From WTXA01 sp041741995 (lineage in GTDB: Bacteria; Bacillota; TC1): a DNA stretch of 13,578 nucleotides. The notes beneath the pieces are model-generated. The model was not told where the DNA came from. It ran no database searches and worked only from the letters and a program-made list of their open reading frames with translations. A program made the position numbers and the translations under genes. Of this stretch, positions 1-5,958 are shown piece by piece (position 1 is the stretch's first letter; the number at the start of each line of letters is the position of its first letter). Location of the stretch: the NCBI GenBank assembly GCA_041741995.1, contig JBGSJN010000068.1, forward strand, positions 1 to 13,578. Direction: 5' to 3'.

Positions 1-128
1 GCCAGATTAGTTGGAAATATTTCTCCAGTTTTCATCTGTGGTCTTAATGGATGCTCTTTTAGGTGTTCTAGTATTTGTTTTATTTGTTGGTTATCCTCTT
101 CTGTAAAGAGTGTATATCTACCGCACAT
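1..128 (-). CDS. SRAP (YedK/HMCES-like) protein, partial: N-terminal 42 residues
   Basis: The reading frame starts at an ATG at 128 and runs off the left edge, so only the N-terminus is visible. It begins MCGRYTLF, the hallmark of the SRAP family. In this family the initiator Met is removed and Cys2 forms a covalent thiazolidine link to abasic sites in single-stranded DNA, protecting them during replication. A further family-like stretch is PQMKTGEIFPTN. The Shine-Dalgarno AGGAG lies inside the last codons of the upstream yjbQ-type gene, whose stop is only 2 bp away, so the two are very likely co-transcribed and translationally coupled. The functional assignment rests on the N-terminal signature alone. 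The remaining catalytic Glu and His residues lie outside the window. Confidence 0.85.
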   Translation of the reverse strand, partial: MCGRYTLFTEEDNQQIKQILEHLKEHPLRPQMKTGEIFPTNL

Positions 129-130
129 TT

Positions 131-547
131 TTATTCTCCTATAATTTTAACAAGTACCCTCTTGCTTCTCATACCATCAAACTCACCATAGAATATTTGC
201 TCCCATGTTCCAAAGTCTAATTTTCCATTGGTTATTGCTACTACTATCTCTCTTCCCATAATAGTTCTTTTCAGGTGAGCATCAGCGTTGTCTTCGTATC
301 CATTATGCTGGTATTGGTTATATGGTTTTTCTGGTGCGAGTTTCTCCAGGAATATTTCGAAGTCATGGAGTAACCCTGTTTCATTGTCATTGATAAAGAC
401 GCTTGAGGTTATATGCATTGCGTTACATAATAGTAGACCTTCTTTAATGTTACTTTCTTTGAGGCATTCTTCTATGTCTTTAGTTATGTTGATGTATGCT
501 CTTCTGGTCTTTGTATTGTATCGGAGTTCTTTTCTGTAAGTTTTCAT
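131..547 (-). CDS. YjbQ/UPF0047 family protein
   Basis: A 138-residue protein of the YjbQ (UPF0047) family. Recognisable blocks are the central HITSS, the NADAHLKR motif at about two thirds of the length, and the C-terminal GKLDFGTWEQIFYGEFDG followed by KRVLVKIIGE. Family proteins are small single-domain trimers, and some databases label them secondary thiamine-phosphate synthase because E. coli YjbQ can replace ThiE weakly; the physiological role is uncertain. An in-frame ATG lies four codons upstream at 559, but it overlaps the GGAGG itself. The ATG at 547 has GGAGGG at proper spacing, so 547 is chosen. Length is normal for the family. It probably forms a two-gene unit with the downstream SRAP gene. 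No convincing promoter was seen upstream. Confidence 0.88.
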   Translation of the reverse strand: MKTYRKELRYNTKTRRAYINITKDIEECLKESNIKEGLLLCNAMHITSSVFINDNETGLLHDFEIFLEKLAPEKPYNQYQHNGYEDNADAHLKRTIMGREIVVAITNGKLDFGTWEQIFYGEFDGMRSKRVLVKIIGE

Positions 548-632
548 CTGACCCTCCATATTTTAATAAATATATTCATACTAACATATTATTACTTTTC
601 CTCTTAAAAAGGAATAATATCTCAAGATGTAT

Positions 633-660
633 TTGCAATATTTGTATAGGTCTATATAAT
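633..660 (+). promoter_or_regulatory. sigma-A-type promoter for the TM2 gene
   Basis: A -35 box TTGCAA (633-638) and a perfect -10 box TATAAT (655-660) are separated by 16 bp. The predicted start near 667 leaves a leader of about 38 nt before the ATG at 705. A GAGGT ribosome site lies before the ATG. This is the best promoter in the left part of the window. Confidence 0.7.
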
Positions 661-704
661 TAGGGTAGAAGGTCTAATTAGCTTAAGAAAGTTGAGGTCG
701 AATC

Positions 705-1202
705 ATGGAAGAGAACAAGAAAAATAATGTAATCGGGGTTGCAGAACCTGTTTTAGATGAAGTGGAAAATATTGGTGTAATTAATCCAAATATATTAAAG
801 AAAAAAGCTGCAGCTGCTGAAGAAATAGTTGAAGAAGTTAAAGAAGTTGAAGAAGTTAAGACAGTAGAACCTGTTGTTAATACTAATCAACAACAACAAA
901 CACAACAACCAAACCAAAATACTAATACTAATACAAACACTAATACAAATCAAAGTAATAATAACCGAACACTTTCAGATTATGAAAACAGAAGGATATT
1001 AGCTGGTATTATGGGTATTATATTTGGATCATTTGGTGTTCATAATTTCATTTATGGATATACAGCCAAGGGGGTTATTCAAATTTTAATGTCTACAATT
1101 TTGGCGATTTTCACATGCGGTTTATCAGCAATTGCCGCCTATATTTGGGGGCTTGTTGAAGGAATACTAATATTGACTGACCAAATCAAACCTAATAACT
1201 AG
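705..1202 (+). CDS. TM2-domain membrane protein with Q/N/T-rich N-terminal region
   Basis: A 165-residue protein, the only plus-strand gene here. Residues 1-95 are soluble and low-complexity: an Ala/Glu/Val-rich segment (about 34-57, possibly coiled) is followed by a Gln/Asn/Thr run (60-87) with repeated TN dipeptides. Residues 96-160 form a TM2 domain: two hydrophobic helices (about 98-115 and 123-158) joined by a short turn, with the family's GxxFGxFGVHNFIYG pattern and a terminal W-G-L-x-E helix. TM2 proteins are small membrane proteins of mostly unknown role. The disordered N-terminal arm is probably cytoplasmic, but topology is inferred. The start has GAGGT about 7 nt upstream. Neighbours are unrelated and oppositely oriented, so it is likely monocistronic between its promoter and a hairpin terminator. 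Confidence 0.85.
   Translation: MEENKKNNVIGVAEPVLDEVENIGVINPNILKKKAAAAEEIVEEVKEVEEVKTVEPVVNTNQQQQTQQPNQNTNTNTNTNTNQSNNNRTLSDYENRRILAGIMGIIFGSFGVHNFIYGYTAKGVIQILMSTILAIFTCGLSAIAAYIWGLVEGILILTDQIKPNN
887..950 (+). repeat. in-gene low-complexity CAA / ACTAAT-type repeats
   Basis: A CAA-rich stretch (about 887-910) runs into tandem ACTAAT/ACAAAC hexamers (about 921-949), encoding the Gln and Thr-Asn runs of the TM2 protein. The unit is a multiple of three, so slippage would change the length of the linker without breaking the frame. Confidence 0.7.
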
Positions 1203-1231
1203 AATATTATCTGTAAAATTTAAAGATAAGT

Positions 1232-1269
1232 AAAAGACAAATACCAATAACTATTGGTATTTGTCTTTT
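1232..1269. terminator. bidirectional hairpin terminator
   Basis: An 18-bp perfect inverted repeat with arms at 1232-1249 and 1252-1269 encloses a 2-nt centre (practically a slightly larger loop). On the plus strand it is followed by a T-run, serving the TM2 gene. On the minus strand it ends in TTTTACTTATCTTTA, serving the AmmeMemoRadiSam operon. It lies between convergent genes and touches the AMMECR1 stop codon. Confidence 0.85.
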
Positions 1270-1778
1270 TATTTATGCCTTACTACTTCAAAGGCATCTA
1301 ATTCATAATCTTCTGTTGGGGATATGCCAGCCTTTTGTAGGGCAATGTCTATTTGTTCCTCTGGGGTATCCACACCCTCAAGGTTAGGTAATAACAGTCC
1401 TCTACGTCCACCAAGACTAACTATAACACCAAATCTTTTGGCGTCTAATACATTCCTGTCAAGAACTGGAAAAGATTCCCCTAGTACATCCACACTTATA
1501 TTCAAAGTTGGAAATTCATTTTGCCTTACCTGATAAAATCTTGGATCTCCAAGTCCTGCACTTACTGCATTCCTAATGATTTCTTCGGCTATTGAGGATG
1601 TTACACCCTCAATCGTCCCGATACAACCACGAAGTTGTCCATCTTTTTTCAAGGATACAAATACTCCAGCTCGTCGATCAAGCATTTCATTTGGAAGTCC
1701 CTCTGGGATTTTCATATATTTTTGATTTTCAAGATAATATTTTAAAGAATCACTGGCTAATTTAACATATTCATCCAT
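1269..1778 (-). CDS. amrA: AMMECR1-domain protein (AmmeMemoRadiSam system protein A)
   Basis: A 169-residue AMMECR1-domain protein. It shows RRAGVFVSL (35-43) and the family signature LRGCIGT (49-55), then a conserved DPRF region and a GxxGLLLPNLEG segment. Its biochemical activity is unknown. Conserved clustering with a Memo/LigB-like protein and a radical SAM enzyme defines the AmmeMemoRadiSam system, thought to modify a protein or cofactor. The ATG at 1778 directly follows the TAG stop (1781-1779) of the upstream gene in the same frame, and AAGGTGA inside that gene's last codons can serve as ribosome site. In many Clostridia this domain is fused behind a LigB-like domain in a protein of roughly 460 residues; here the two halves are separate ORFs with no intervening base. 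Confidence 0.92.
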   Translation of the reverse strand: MDEYVKLASDSLKYYLENQKYMKIPEGLPNEMLDRRAGVFVSLKKDGQLRGCIGTIEGVTSSIAEEIIRNAVSAGLGDPRFYQVRQNEFPTLNISVDVLGESFPVLDRNVLDAKRFGVIVSLGGRRGLLLPNLEGVDTPEEQIDIALQKAGISPTEDYELDAFEVVRHK

Positions 1779-2585
1779 CTATTCACCTTCTATTCTATAA
1801 GTTGCTACCGCATACCCTACTCCAAAGGTTCCCTCATAGGATAACAACTCTCCTTCAACCTTATCGTCACCTATTACTCCAGCCATGATGATAAAAGATC
1901 TTAACCCACACTCAGCGGCCTTATCACTAAATTTTTCGTCAAGATTAATTAAAGTTCTAAAGTCTCCTTCGCTTAAGGCTTTTGTCACTATCTTATCAAA
2001 TAAGGGTCCTTCTTTAGCATAACCATAAGGACCATCAGTCTTTAGAACATGTGATAAGTCACCACTTGCTACATAAACTACATTTTTCCCACTTTGATCT
2101 ATGGCTTCTCTAATACATTGTCCAAAACTATAGTGTTCTTCTGGTGTTAGCTCTGATAAGGATATTCTAACTAGTTGATAATCTTGGTATTCCTTATTGA
2201 TAAAGTATAGGGGCACCATGGTACCATGGTCAAGAATATCGAATCCATCATCATCACTTTGTGCCGGTATCTCTTTTATATCTGCTTGTCTGACTATAGA
2301 TTCAATCAATTCCTTATCATAGTCAACATTTATAGTTATTTGTTCTGCTCCAAAGTTTCCAAAGTCCCCAACCCCTTGTGACCCACCTGCTATATGAAAG
2401 TGGTTTGCAAAGTGGCTGGCATGTGGAGATGATAGAATAATGGTGTCTGGTTTTAGTTCTCCAATTGTGCGAGCTATTGTTTCATAGGCCTCGAATGTTT
2501 TTTGAATTTTTCTTTCCTCACCTCTGCCAATTTCAGGTAGTATAATTGGGGGATGGGGGACTACAAATGTTTGTAAAAGTGGCAT
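1779..2585 (-). CDS. amrB: LigB/Memo-like protein of the AmmeMemoRadiSam system (class III extradiol dioxygenase fold)
   Basis: A 268-residue protein of the class III extradiol ring-cleavage dioxygenase (LigB/Memo-like) fold. It begins MPLLQTFVVPHPP; H11 in PHPP, H55 in SPHA and E225 in AECGLRS match the metal-ligand pattern of LigB-type enzymes. DHGTMVPL (119-126) and SGDLSH (174-179) are further family motifs. Members of this system are not known to cleave aromatic rings, so the substrate is unassigned. The start has GGAGG with an 8-nt spacer. It lies 13 bp downstream of the radical SAM gene and abuts the AMMECR1 gene through an in-frame TAG. TAG also ends the TM2, UbiD and UbiX genes here, so it is very probably a true stop. 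In relatives this domain is often the N-terminal half of an AMMECR1 fusion. Confidence 0.88.
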   Translation of the reverse strand: MPLLQTFVVPHPPIILPEIGRGEERKIQKTFEAYETIARTIGELKPDTIILSSPHASHFANHFHIAGGSQGVGDFGNFGAEQITINVDYDKELIESIVRQADIKEIPAQSDDDGFDILDHGTMVPLYFINKEYQDYQLVRISLSELTPEEHYSFGQCIREAIDQSGKNVVYVASGDLSHVLKTDGPYGYAKEGPLFDKIVTKALSEGDFRTLINLDEKFSDKAAECGLRSFIIMAGVIGDDKVEGELLSYEGTFGVGYAVATYRIEGE

Positions 2586-2598
2586 TTTTTCTACCTCC

Positions 2599-3480
2599 TT
2601 AAATATTTCCTAAATAAATATTTTTCAAACCTGCTTTTATTCCAATTTCTTCAGCTGTTTTTAGTTTAGTCAATGGTGTTTTGGGAGTATCGATCATTTT
2701 CCATCCTGGAAAGAAGCGACTCAAGTGCCATGGTATTTCTATACTGACACCTGCTATGAAGTTGGCTATGTTTGTTAGTTGTTCTCTGTCGTCATTTACT
2801 CCTGGTACAATTAGAGTAGTTATTTCCTGATGGATACCAAATTCCTTTAAATACTCAATATTATCAAGTATTGGTTGAACCTTGGATCCGCAGTATTTTA
2901 TGTATTTATCATTGTTCCAGGCCTTTAGGTCTATGTTGACTGCATCAAGGTACGGTGCTATCAAGTCCAGTGCTTCTTTTGTCATGTAGCCGTTAGATAC
3001 CCAGATGTTTTTTAGTCCATTTTTTTGGGCTATTTTCATAATGTCTAGCGCATATTCCAGGAAGATGGTTGGTTCTGTATACGTATAGGAGATTGAAGGA
3101 CATCCTAATTCTAATGCTTTCATTACATGTTCTTCTGGGCTTATTTTATCTCCCGGGAGTTCCTCATCGAATCTTTCATCATTTTGCAGTTGTGATATTT
3201 GCCAGTTCTGACACCACTGACAACTGAGGTTACAACCGATTGTTGCCAGGGAATAGGTTATTGTTCCTGGCATGAAGTGATAAAGGGGTTTTTTCTCTAT
3301 AGGGTCTATGGCTACTGATATTGTTCTTTCATAGTTTAGTGCATAGAGTGTTCCTTCTATGTTTTTTCTAACTCCGCATATGCCTTTTTTGCCAACGTCT
3401 ATTATGCATCTGTGGTTACAGGTGTCGCATCTTACTTTTTGTCCATCTGGTAGTTTTTGATAGAGGATTGATTCTTTCAT
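2599..3480 (-). CDS. amrS: AmmeMemoRadiSam system radical SAM enzyme, short C-terminus
   Basis: A 293-residue radical SAM protein related to pyruvate-formate-lyase activases. The [4Fe-4S] motif CNLSCQWC (C83, C87, C90) is intact, preceded by an extra cysteine set CDTCNHRC plus ICGVR (C18, C21, C25, C35) typical of this family. YTEPTIF and the N-V-W-V-S-N-G-Y segment are conserved, and SRFFPGWKM lies near the end. The first possible ATG (3486) has its AAGGA directly adjacent; the ATG at 3480 has it at normal spacing, so 3480 is chosen. The protein stops right after KNIYLGNI, where family members I know continue for some 35-40 residues with paired CxxC motifs, so the tail appears to be missing. 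It is first in the operon with the LigB-like and AMMECR1 genes. Confidence 0.92.
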   Translation of the reverse strand: MKESILYQKLPDGQKVRCDTCNHRCIIDVGKKGICGVRKNIEGTLYALNYERTISVAIDPIEKKPLYHFMPGTITYSLATIGCNLSCQWCQNWQISQLQNDERFDEELPGDKISPEEHVMKALELGCPSISYTYTEPTIFLEYALDIMKIAQKNGLKNIWVSNGYMTKEALDLIAPYLDAVNIDLKAWNNDKYIKYCGSKVQPILDNIEYLKEFGIHQEITTLIVPGVNDDREQLTNIANFIAGVSIEIPWHLSRFFPGWKMIDTPKTPLTKLKTAEEIGIKAGLKNIYLGNI

Positions 3481-3515
3481 TTTCATTCCTTCTTTCTATA
3501 CTTCCTTATACTTTA

Positions 3516-3546
3516 ATTTTATCACTATTTTCCCCTAAATAAACAA
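3516..3546 (-). promoter_or_regulatory. weak candidate promoter of the AmmeMemoRadiSam operon
   Basis: On the minus strand TTGTTT (3546-3541) and TAAAAT (3521-3516) are 19 bp apart, a suboptimal spacer. It sits directly after the AbiE terminator and upstream of the radical SAM start. It is listed because the operon needs a promoter in this 60-bp stretch and no better match is visible. Confidence 0.3.
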
Positions 3547-3582
3547 GAAGAACTACTAAATTATTAATAGTAGTCCTTCTTG
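3544..3582 (-). terminator. terminator of the AbiE operon
   Basis: Arms at 3568-3582 and 3544-3558 form a 15-bp stem around a 9-nt AT loop. The single non-Watson-Crick position is G-U in minus-strand RNA but A-C in plus-strand RNA, which points to minus-strand function. It is followed by TTTATTT. A second small hairpin, TGAAGT-TGTT-ACTTCA (3581-3596), sits between it and the AbiEii stop codon. Confidence 0.75.
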
Positions 3583-3630
3583 AAGTTGTTACTTCAATTA
3601 TCCCTTTTCTGTAACCTAGATCATATGTAA

Positions 3631-4527
3631 TTAATTCCATTTATTATTTATACTTGACCAATTCTTCTGCCATATTTTATTTTCTATTATTGCCATAAAT
3701 ACAGGTTCAAGAAAATTCTTAATACTATCTATAACAACATCAAAAGCTAATTGTTCGTTTTTAATATTCTTTAAAAAATATCGCCATTTTATTTGCATAT
3801 CAGAATCTTCTACAAGTTTAATGATTCTATCAAAACTTGTCTCATCATAATAGGTATCTCTATTTTTTAAAGTTTCATTAATAGCAATTTGCAGTTCTCT
3901 TCCATCAAACTCGAATTTTCTAGATAAGTAAAATATATCGTAAAAATCCTTCATTCTACCTGACAATTCAAACCTTTGTAACATTGCTTCAAACTTTTCT
4001 GCAATAGTACTTTCAAGTGAATATGTCATAATTTCTGGAGATACAAAATCTAATAATTGAGTGTTAATTTTTAGTTTTAAAGATTTTGGAGAGATAACAT
4101 CTCCAATTCCAATATCAACGTTATAAGGCACTTTTACATTTTTAATTTTCCCGATTATTTGCATACTAATACCCTTATATTTACGTTGCGGTGAAATCTC
4201 TTCAAAACTACCAGCTAACATTTCAATATAATTATTACCCGTATCAATTTTAATAATTTCTTCAATTACGAACTTAACATCTTCAACTGCACTTGGTAAT
4301 GACTTAAGTAAAAAATCTATGTCTATTGTTGATCTACTTTCAAAGTTTGTTAAAGTATAAATAAATAGTCCGCCTTTTAAAACAAAGTTACCAACGTATT
4401 TAGACATTGATAACTTCCTTAAAAACTCCTCTTGGAAAAAAAGTTGTAAACATTGTTGATAACTAATATTAGACGACTTTGCTTTATTTTTAAGTCTTGC
4501 TAAAATCGAAGCTCCTTTGTCAATCAT
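3631..4527 (-). CDS. abiEii: AbiEii/AbiGii-family nucleotidyltransferase toxin
   Basis: A 298-residue toxin of the AbiEii family (DNA polymerase beta-like nucleotidyltransferase). The expected motifs are present in order: VLKGG (about 50-54), the metal-binding pair in STIDIDF (D69, D71), AEKFEAM (E177, K178) and GRMKDFYDIFYL (191-201 region, D194 and D197). All look intact. Related enzymes (MenT-type) add nucleotides to tRNA 3' ends or otherwise block growth; AbiE systems abort phage infection. A GTG at 4536 is possible but lies 1 nt from the AGGAG. The ATG at 4527 has a 10-nt spacer and overlaps the antitoxin stop as TAATG, so it is preferred. The gene is visibly more AT-rich than its neighbours, which suggests horizontal acquisition. 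Confidence 0.93.
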   Translation of the reverse strand: MIDKGASILARLKNKAKSSNISYQQCLQLFFQEEFLRKLSMSKYVGNFVLKGGLFIYTLTNFESRSTIDIDFLLKSLPSAVEDVKFVIEEIIKIDTGNNYIEMLAGSFEEISPQRKYKGISMQIIGKIKNVKVPYNVDIGIGDVISPKSLKLKINTQLLDFVSPEIMTYSLESTIAEKFEAMLQRFELSGRMKDFYDIFYLSRKFEFDGRELQIAINETLKNRDTYYDETSFDRIIKLVEDSDMQIKWRYFLKNIKNEQLAFDVVIDSIKNFLEPVFMAIIENKIWQKNWSSINNKWN

Positions 4528-5126
4528 TATAACCACACTCCTATTAGATCCTTCACTTTCTTCTCCACTCTTAATTGTTTTGCATATTTCATTAAGTTTG
4601 GGATATTCTTCTTTGGATCTCTAATATAGTATTGTATAGCTTTATTAAATATTTCTTTATCCATCTTGCCAATATAACGTAAACAATCACATATTGTTCG
4701 CTCCTTGTCATATATCCTGGCAGTATTACCATTTAAATCTATTTTACTTAGACCAACTTCTAGTATATGCTTCTCGAACATGTAAATTTTAACAAAAGGA
4801 TAATCTATTTTTAATTTATACTTTGATATATCCTTATTTACAGCTAAGTGCCATTCGGAAGGTGTCCTTTCACTATATCCATGATAATATAATGCAGAGT
4901 TCATACAAATTATTGCATCAGGATATAGTCGTTTTATTATTTTAATTTCACTTAAGTCCTCATTATCAACAAGATGATAATATCCCTGTTTCAATTTTTC
5001 TATAATACCTTCACTAAGCAACTCTTTTATATCCTTATAGTATATTTTAGCAGCACTCAGTTCTGATGTTTTCATTATATTTCCATATTCTTCAAATATT
5101 TTTTTTATTCTTTCTATTTTATTCAT
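4527..5126 (-). CDS. abiEi: AbiEi-family antitoxin, type IV toxin-antitoxin
   Basis: A 199-residue AbiEi-like protein. An N-terminal winged-helix domain (about 1-55) runs from KIFEEYGNIMKTSEL to LKQGYYHL, matching the AbiEi N-terminal DNA-binding region. The C-terminal part contains the family-like block for Asp-rich 'DKERTICDCLRYIGKMD' (about 140-156). Studied AbiEi proteins neutralise the toxin without direct complex formation (type IV) and repress their own promoter by binding paired repeats. Earlier in-frame starts exist (GTG 5150, ATG 5147), but GAGGTGA is positioned for the ATG at 5126. Its stop overlaps the toxin ATG by one base, giving translational coupling. Direct repeats upstream are candidate operators. 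Confidence 0.9.
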   Translation of the reverse strand: MNKIERIKKIFEEYGNIMKTSELSAAKIYYKDIKELLSEGIIEKLKQGYYHLVDNEDLSEIKIIKRLYPDAIICMNSALYYHGYSERTPSEWHLAVNKDISKYKLKIDYPFVKIYMFEKHILEVGLSKIDLNGNTARIYDKERTICDCLRYIGKMDKEIFNKAIQYYIRDPKKNIPNLMKYAKQLRVEKKVKDLIGVWL

Positions 5127-5160
5127 TACTTCACCTCTATTAAACATCACTATTTATTTA

Positions 5161-5256
5161 TATGGGCGGTCTTTTTAATAATTATATACAAAGGGAAACT
5201 GAAAGTAAAGTTATATTAATATACAGCAAAGTAGTTTATGAGCGGTCTTTTTAATA
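5161..5256. repeat. two 20-bp direct repeats in the AbiE promoter region
   Basis: TATGGGCGGTCTTTTTAATA (5161-5180) and its near copy at 5237-5256 differ at one base and are spaced 76 bp start to start. The proximal copy lies directly downstream of the predicted -10 box, covering the transcription start. The distal copy adjoins the hairpin downstream of ubiX. They could be AbiEi operators or the scar of a short duplication or insertion. Confidence 0.7.
5181..5209 (-). promoter_or_regulatory. promoter of the AbiE operon
   Basis: On the minus strand TTTACT (5209-5204) and a perfect TATAAT (5186-5181) are 17 bp apart. The predicted start falls inside the proximal direct repeat, a natural position for autoregulation by AbiEi. 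Confidence 0.6.
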
Positions 5257-5258
5257 CA

Positions 5259-5289
5259 AAGCACCCTGTTCCATCAGAACAGGGTGCTT
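5259..5289 (-). terminator. hairpin downstream of ubiX
   Basis: A perfect 13-bp stem (5259-5271 with 5277-5289) encloses a 5-nt loop. In the minus direction it is followed by TGTATT, giving only a modest T-tract, and preceded by a long pyrimidine run (5313-5290). It lies about 55 bp after the ubiX stop and before the AbiE promoter, the right place to end the UbiD/UbiX operon. Confidence 0.65.
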
Positions 5290-5343
5290 AAAAAGAAAAA
5301 AAGGAAAAAAGAATAACTCTTCTTTGTTAAAGAAAGTCTTCTA

Positions 5344-5940
5344 CTAAGACCATCTCTTACATAAGTTATGTTCAATATTTAATTGGTCTAATATTCTACC
5401 AACAGTATTATTAACAATATCATCAATTGTTTTAGGATGAGTATAAAAACTAGGCATAGGAGGAATAATCTTCACTCCTAAACGAGCAAGCTTCAAGAGA
5501 TTCTCAAGATGAATAGCACTGAGGGGAGTTTCCCTAGGAATTAAAATCATAGGCTTACCTTCCTTCAAGATAACATCAGCAGCCCTCTCCAATAAGTTAT
5601 TAGAAGAACCATGAGCAATAGCAGAAACAGTGGCCATAGAACAAGGCGCAATAATCATCCCATCCGTTCTAAAAGACCCACTAGCAATAGCACCACTAAT
5701 ATGATCAATATCATAATAGGTAAAAACATCCTTAGAAACTTTAAAATACTCCAAAAGCTTAGTTTCAATCAGCTCAACACTAATATCCAAATCCAAGTTT
5801 AACTCTTCTTTAATAACTATCCTACCAGACTTGGTAATAGTTAAAAAAATCTCATGACCAGCCTTTAGACACTCTTCAATAAGACGAATCCCATAAATAG
5901 CACCACTTGCACCAGTTATCCCAATAATATACTTTCCCAT
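5344..5940 (-). CDS. ubiX: UbiX-family flavin prenyltransferase
   Basis: A 198-residue UbiX/Pad1-type enzyme that attaches a dimethylallyl group to FMN to make prenyl-FMN, the cofactor of UbiD decarboxylases. Visible motifs are the N-terminal GITGASGAIYG (7-17), TKSG (36-39), the central IAPCSMATVSAIAHG (97-111) with SSNNLLERAADV, ILIPRETPLS (132-141) and the late PSFY (163-166). Length is typical. The start has GAGGAG 8 nt upstream. It is the last gene of the operon, 18 bp after ubiD, and ends in tandem TAG TAG. Its placement beside a UbiD gene shows the operon is self-sufficient for cofactor supply. Confidence 0.95.
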   Translation of the reverse strand: MGKYIIGITGASGAIYGIRLIEECLKAGHEIFLTITKSGRIVIKEELNLDLDISVELIETKLLEYFKVSKDVFTYYDIDHISGAIASGSFRTDGMIIAPCSMATVSAIAHGSSNNLLERAADVILKEGKPMILIPRETPLSAIHLENLLKLARLGVKIIPPMPSFYTHPKTIDDIVNNTVGRILDQLNIEHNLCKRWS

Positions 5941-5958
5941 TTATATAACTCCTCTATT

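Noticed and set aside
1779..1781. In-frame TAG as a pyrrolysine codon joining the LigB-like and AMMECR1 parts
   Set aside because: TAG also terminates the TM2, UbiD and UbiX genes in this window (UbiX with tandem TAG TAG), an ATG with its own ribosome site follows directly, and no pyrrolysine machinery is visible.
2215..2230. Perfect 16-bp palindrome ACCATGGTACCATGGT
   Set aside because: It lies inside the LigB-like gene and encodes the conserved HGTMV motif; coding constraint explains it.
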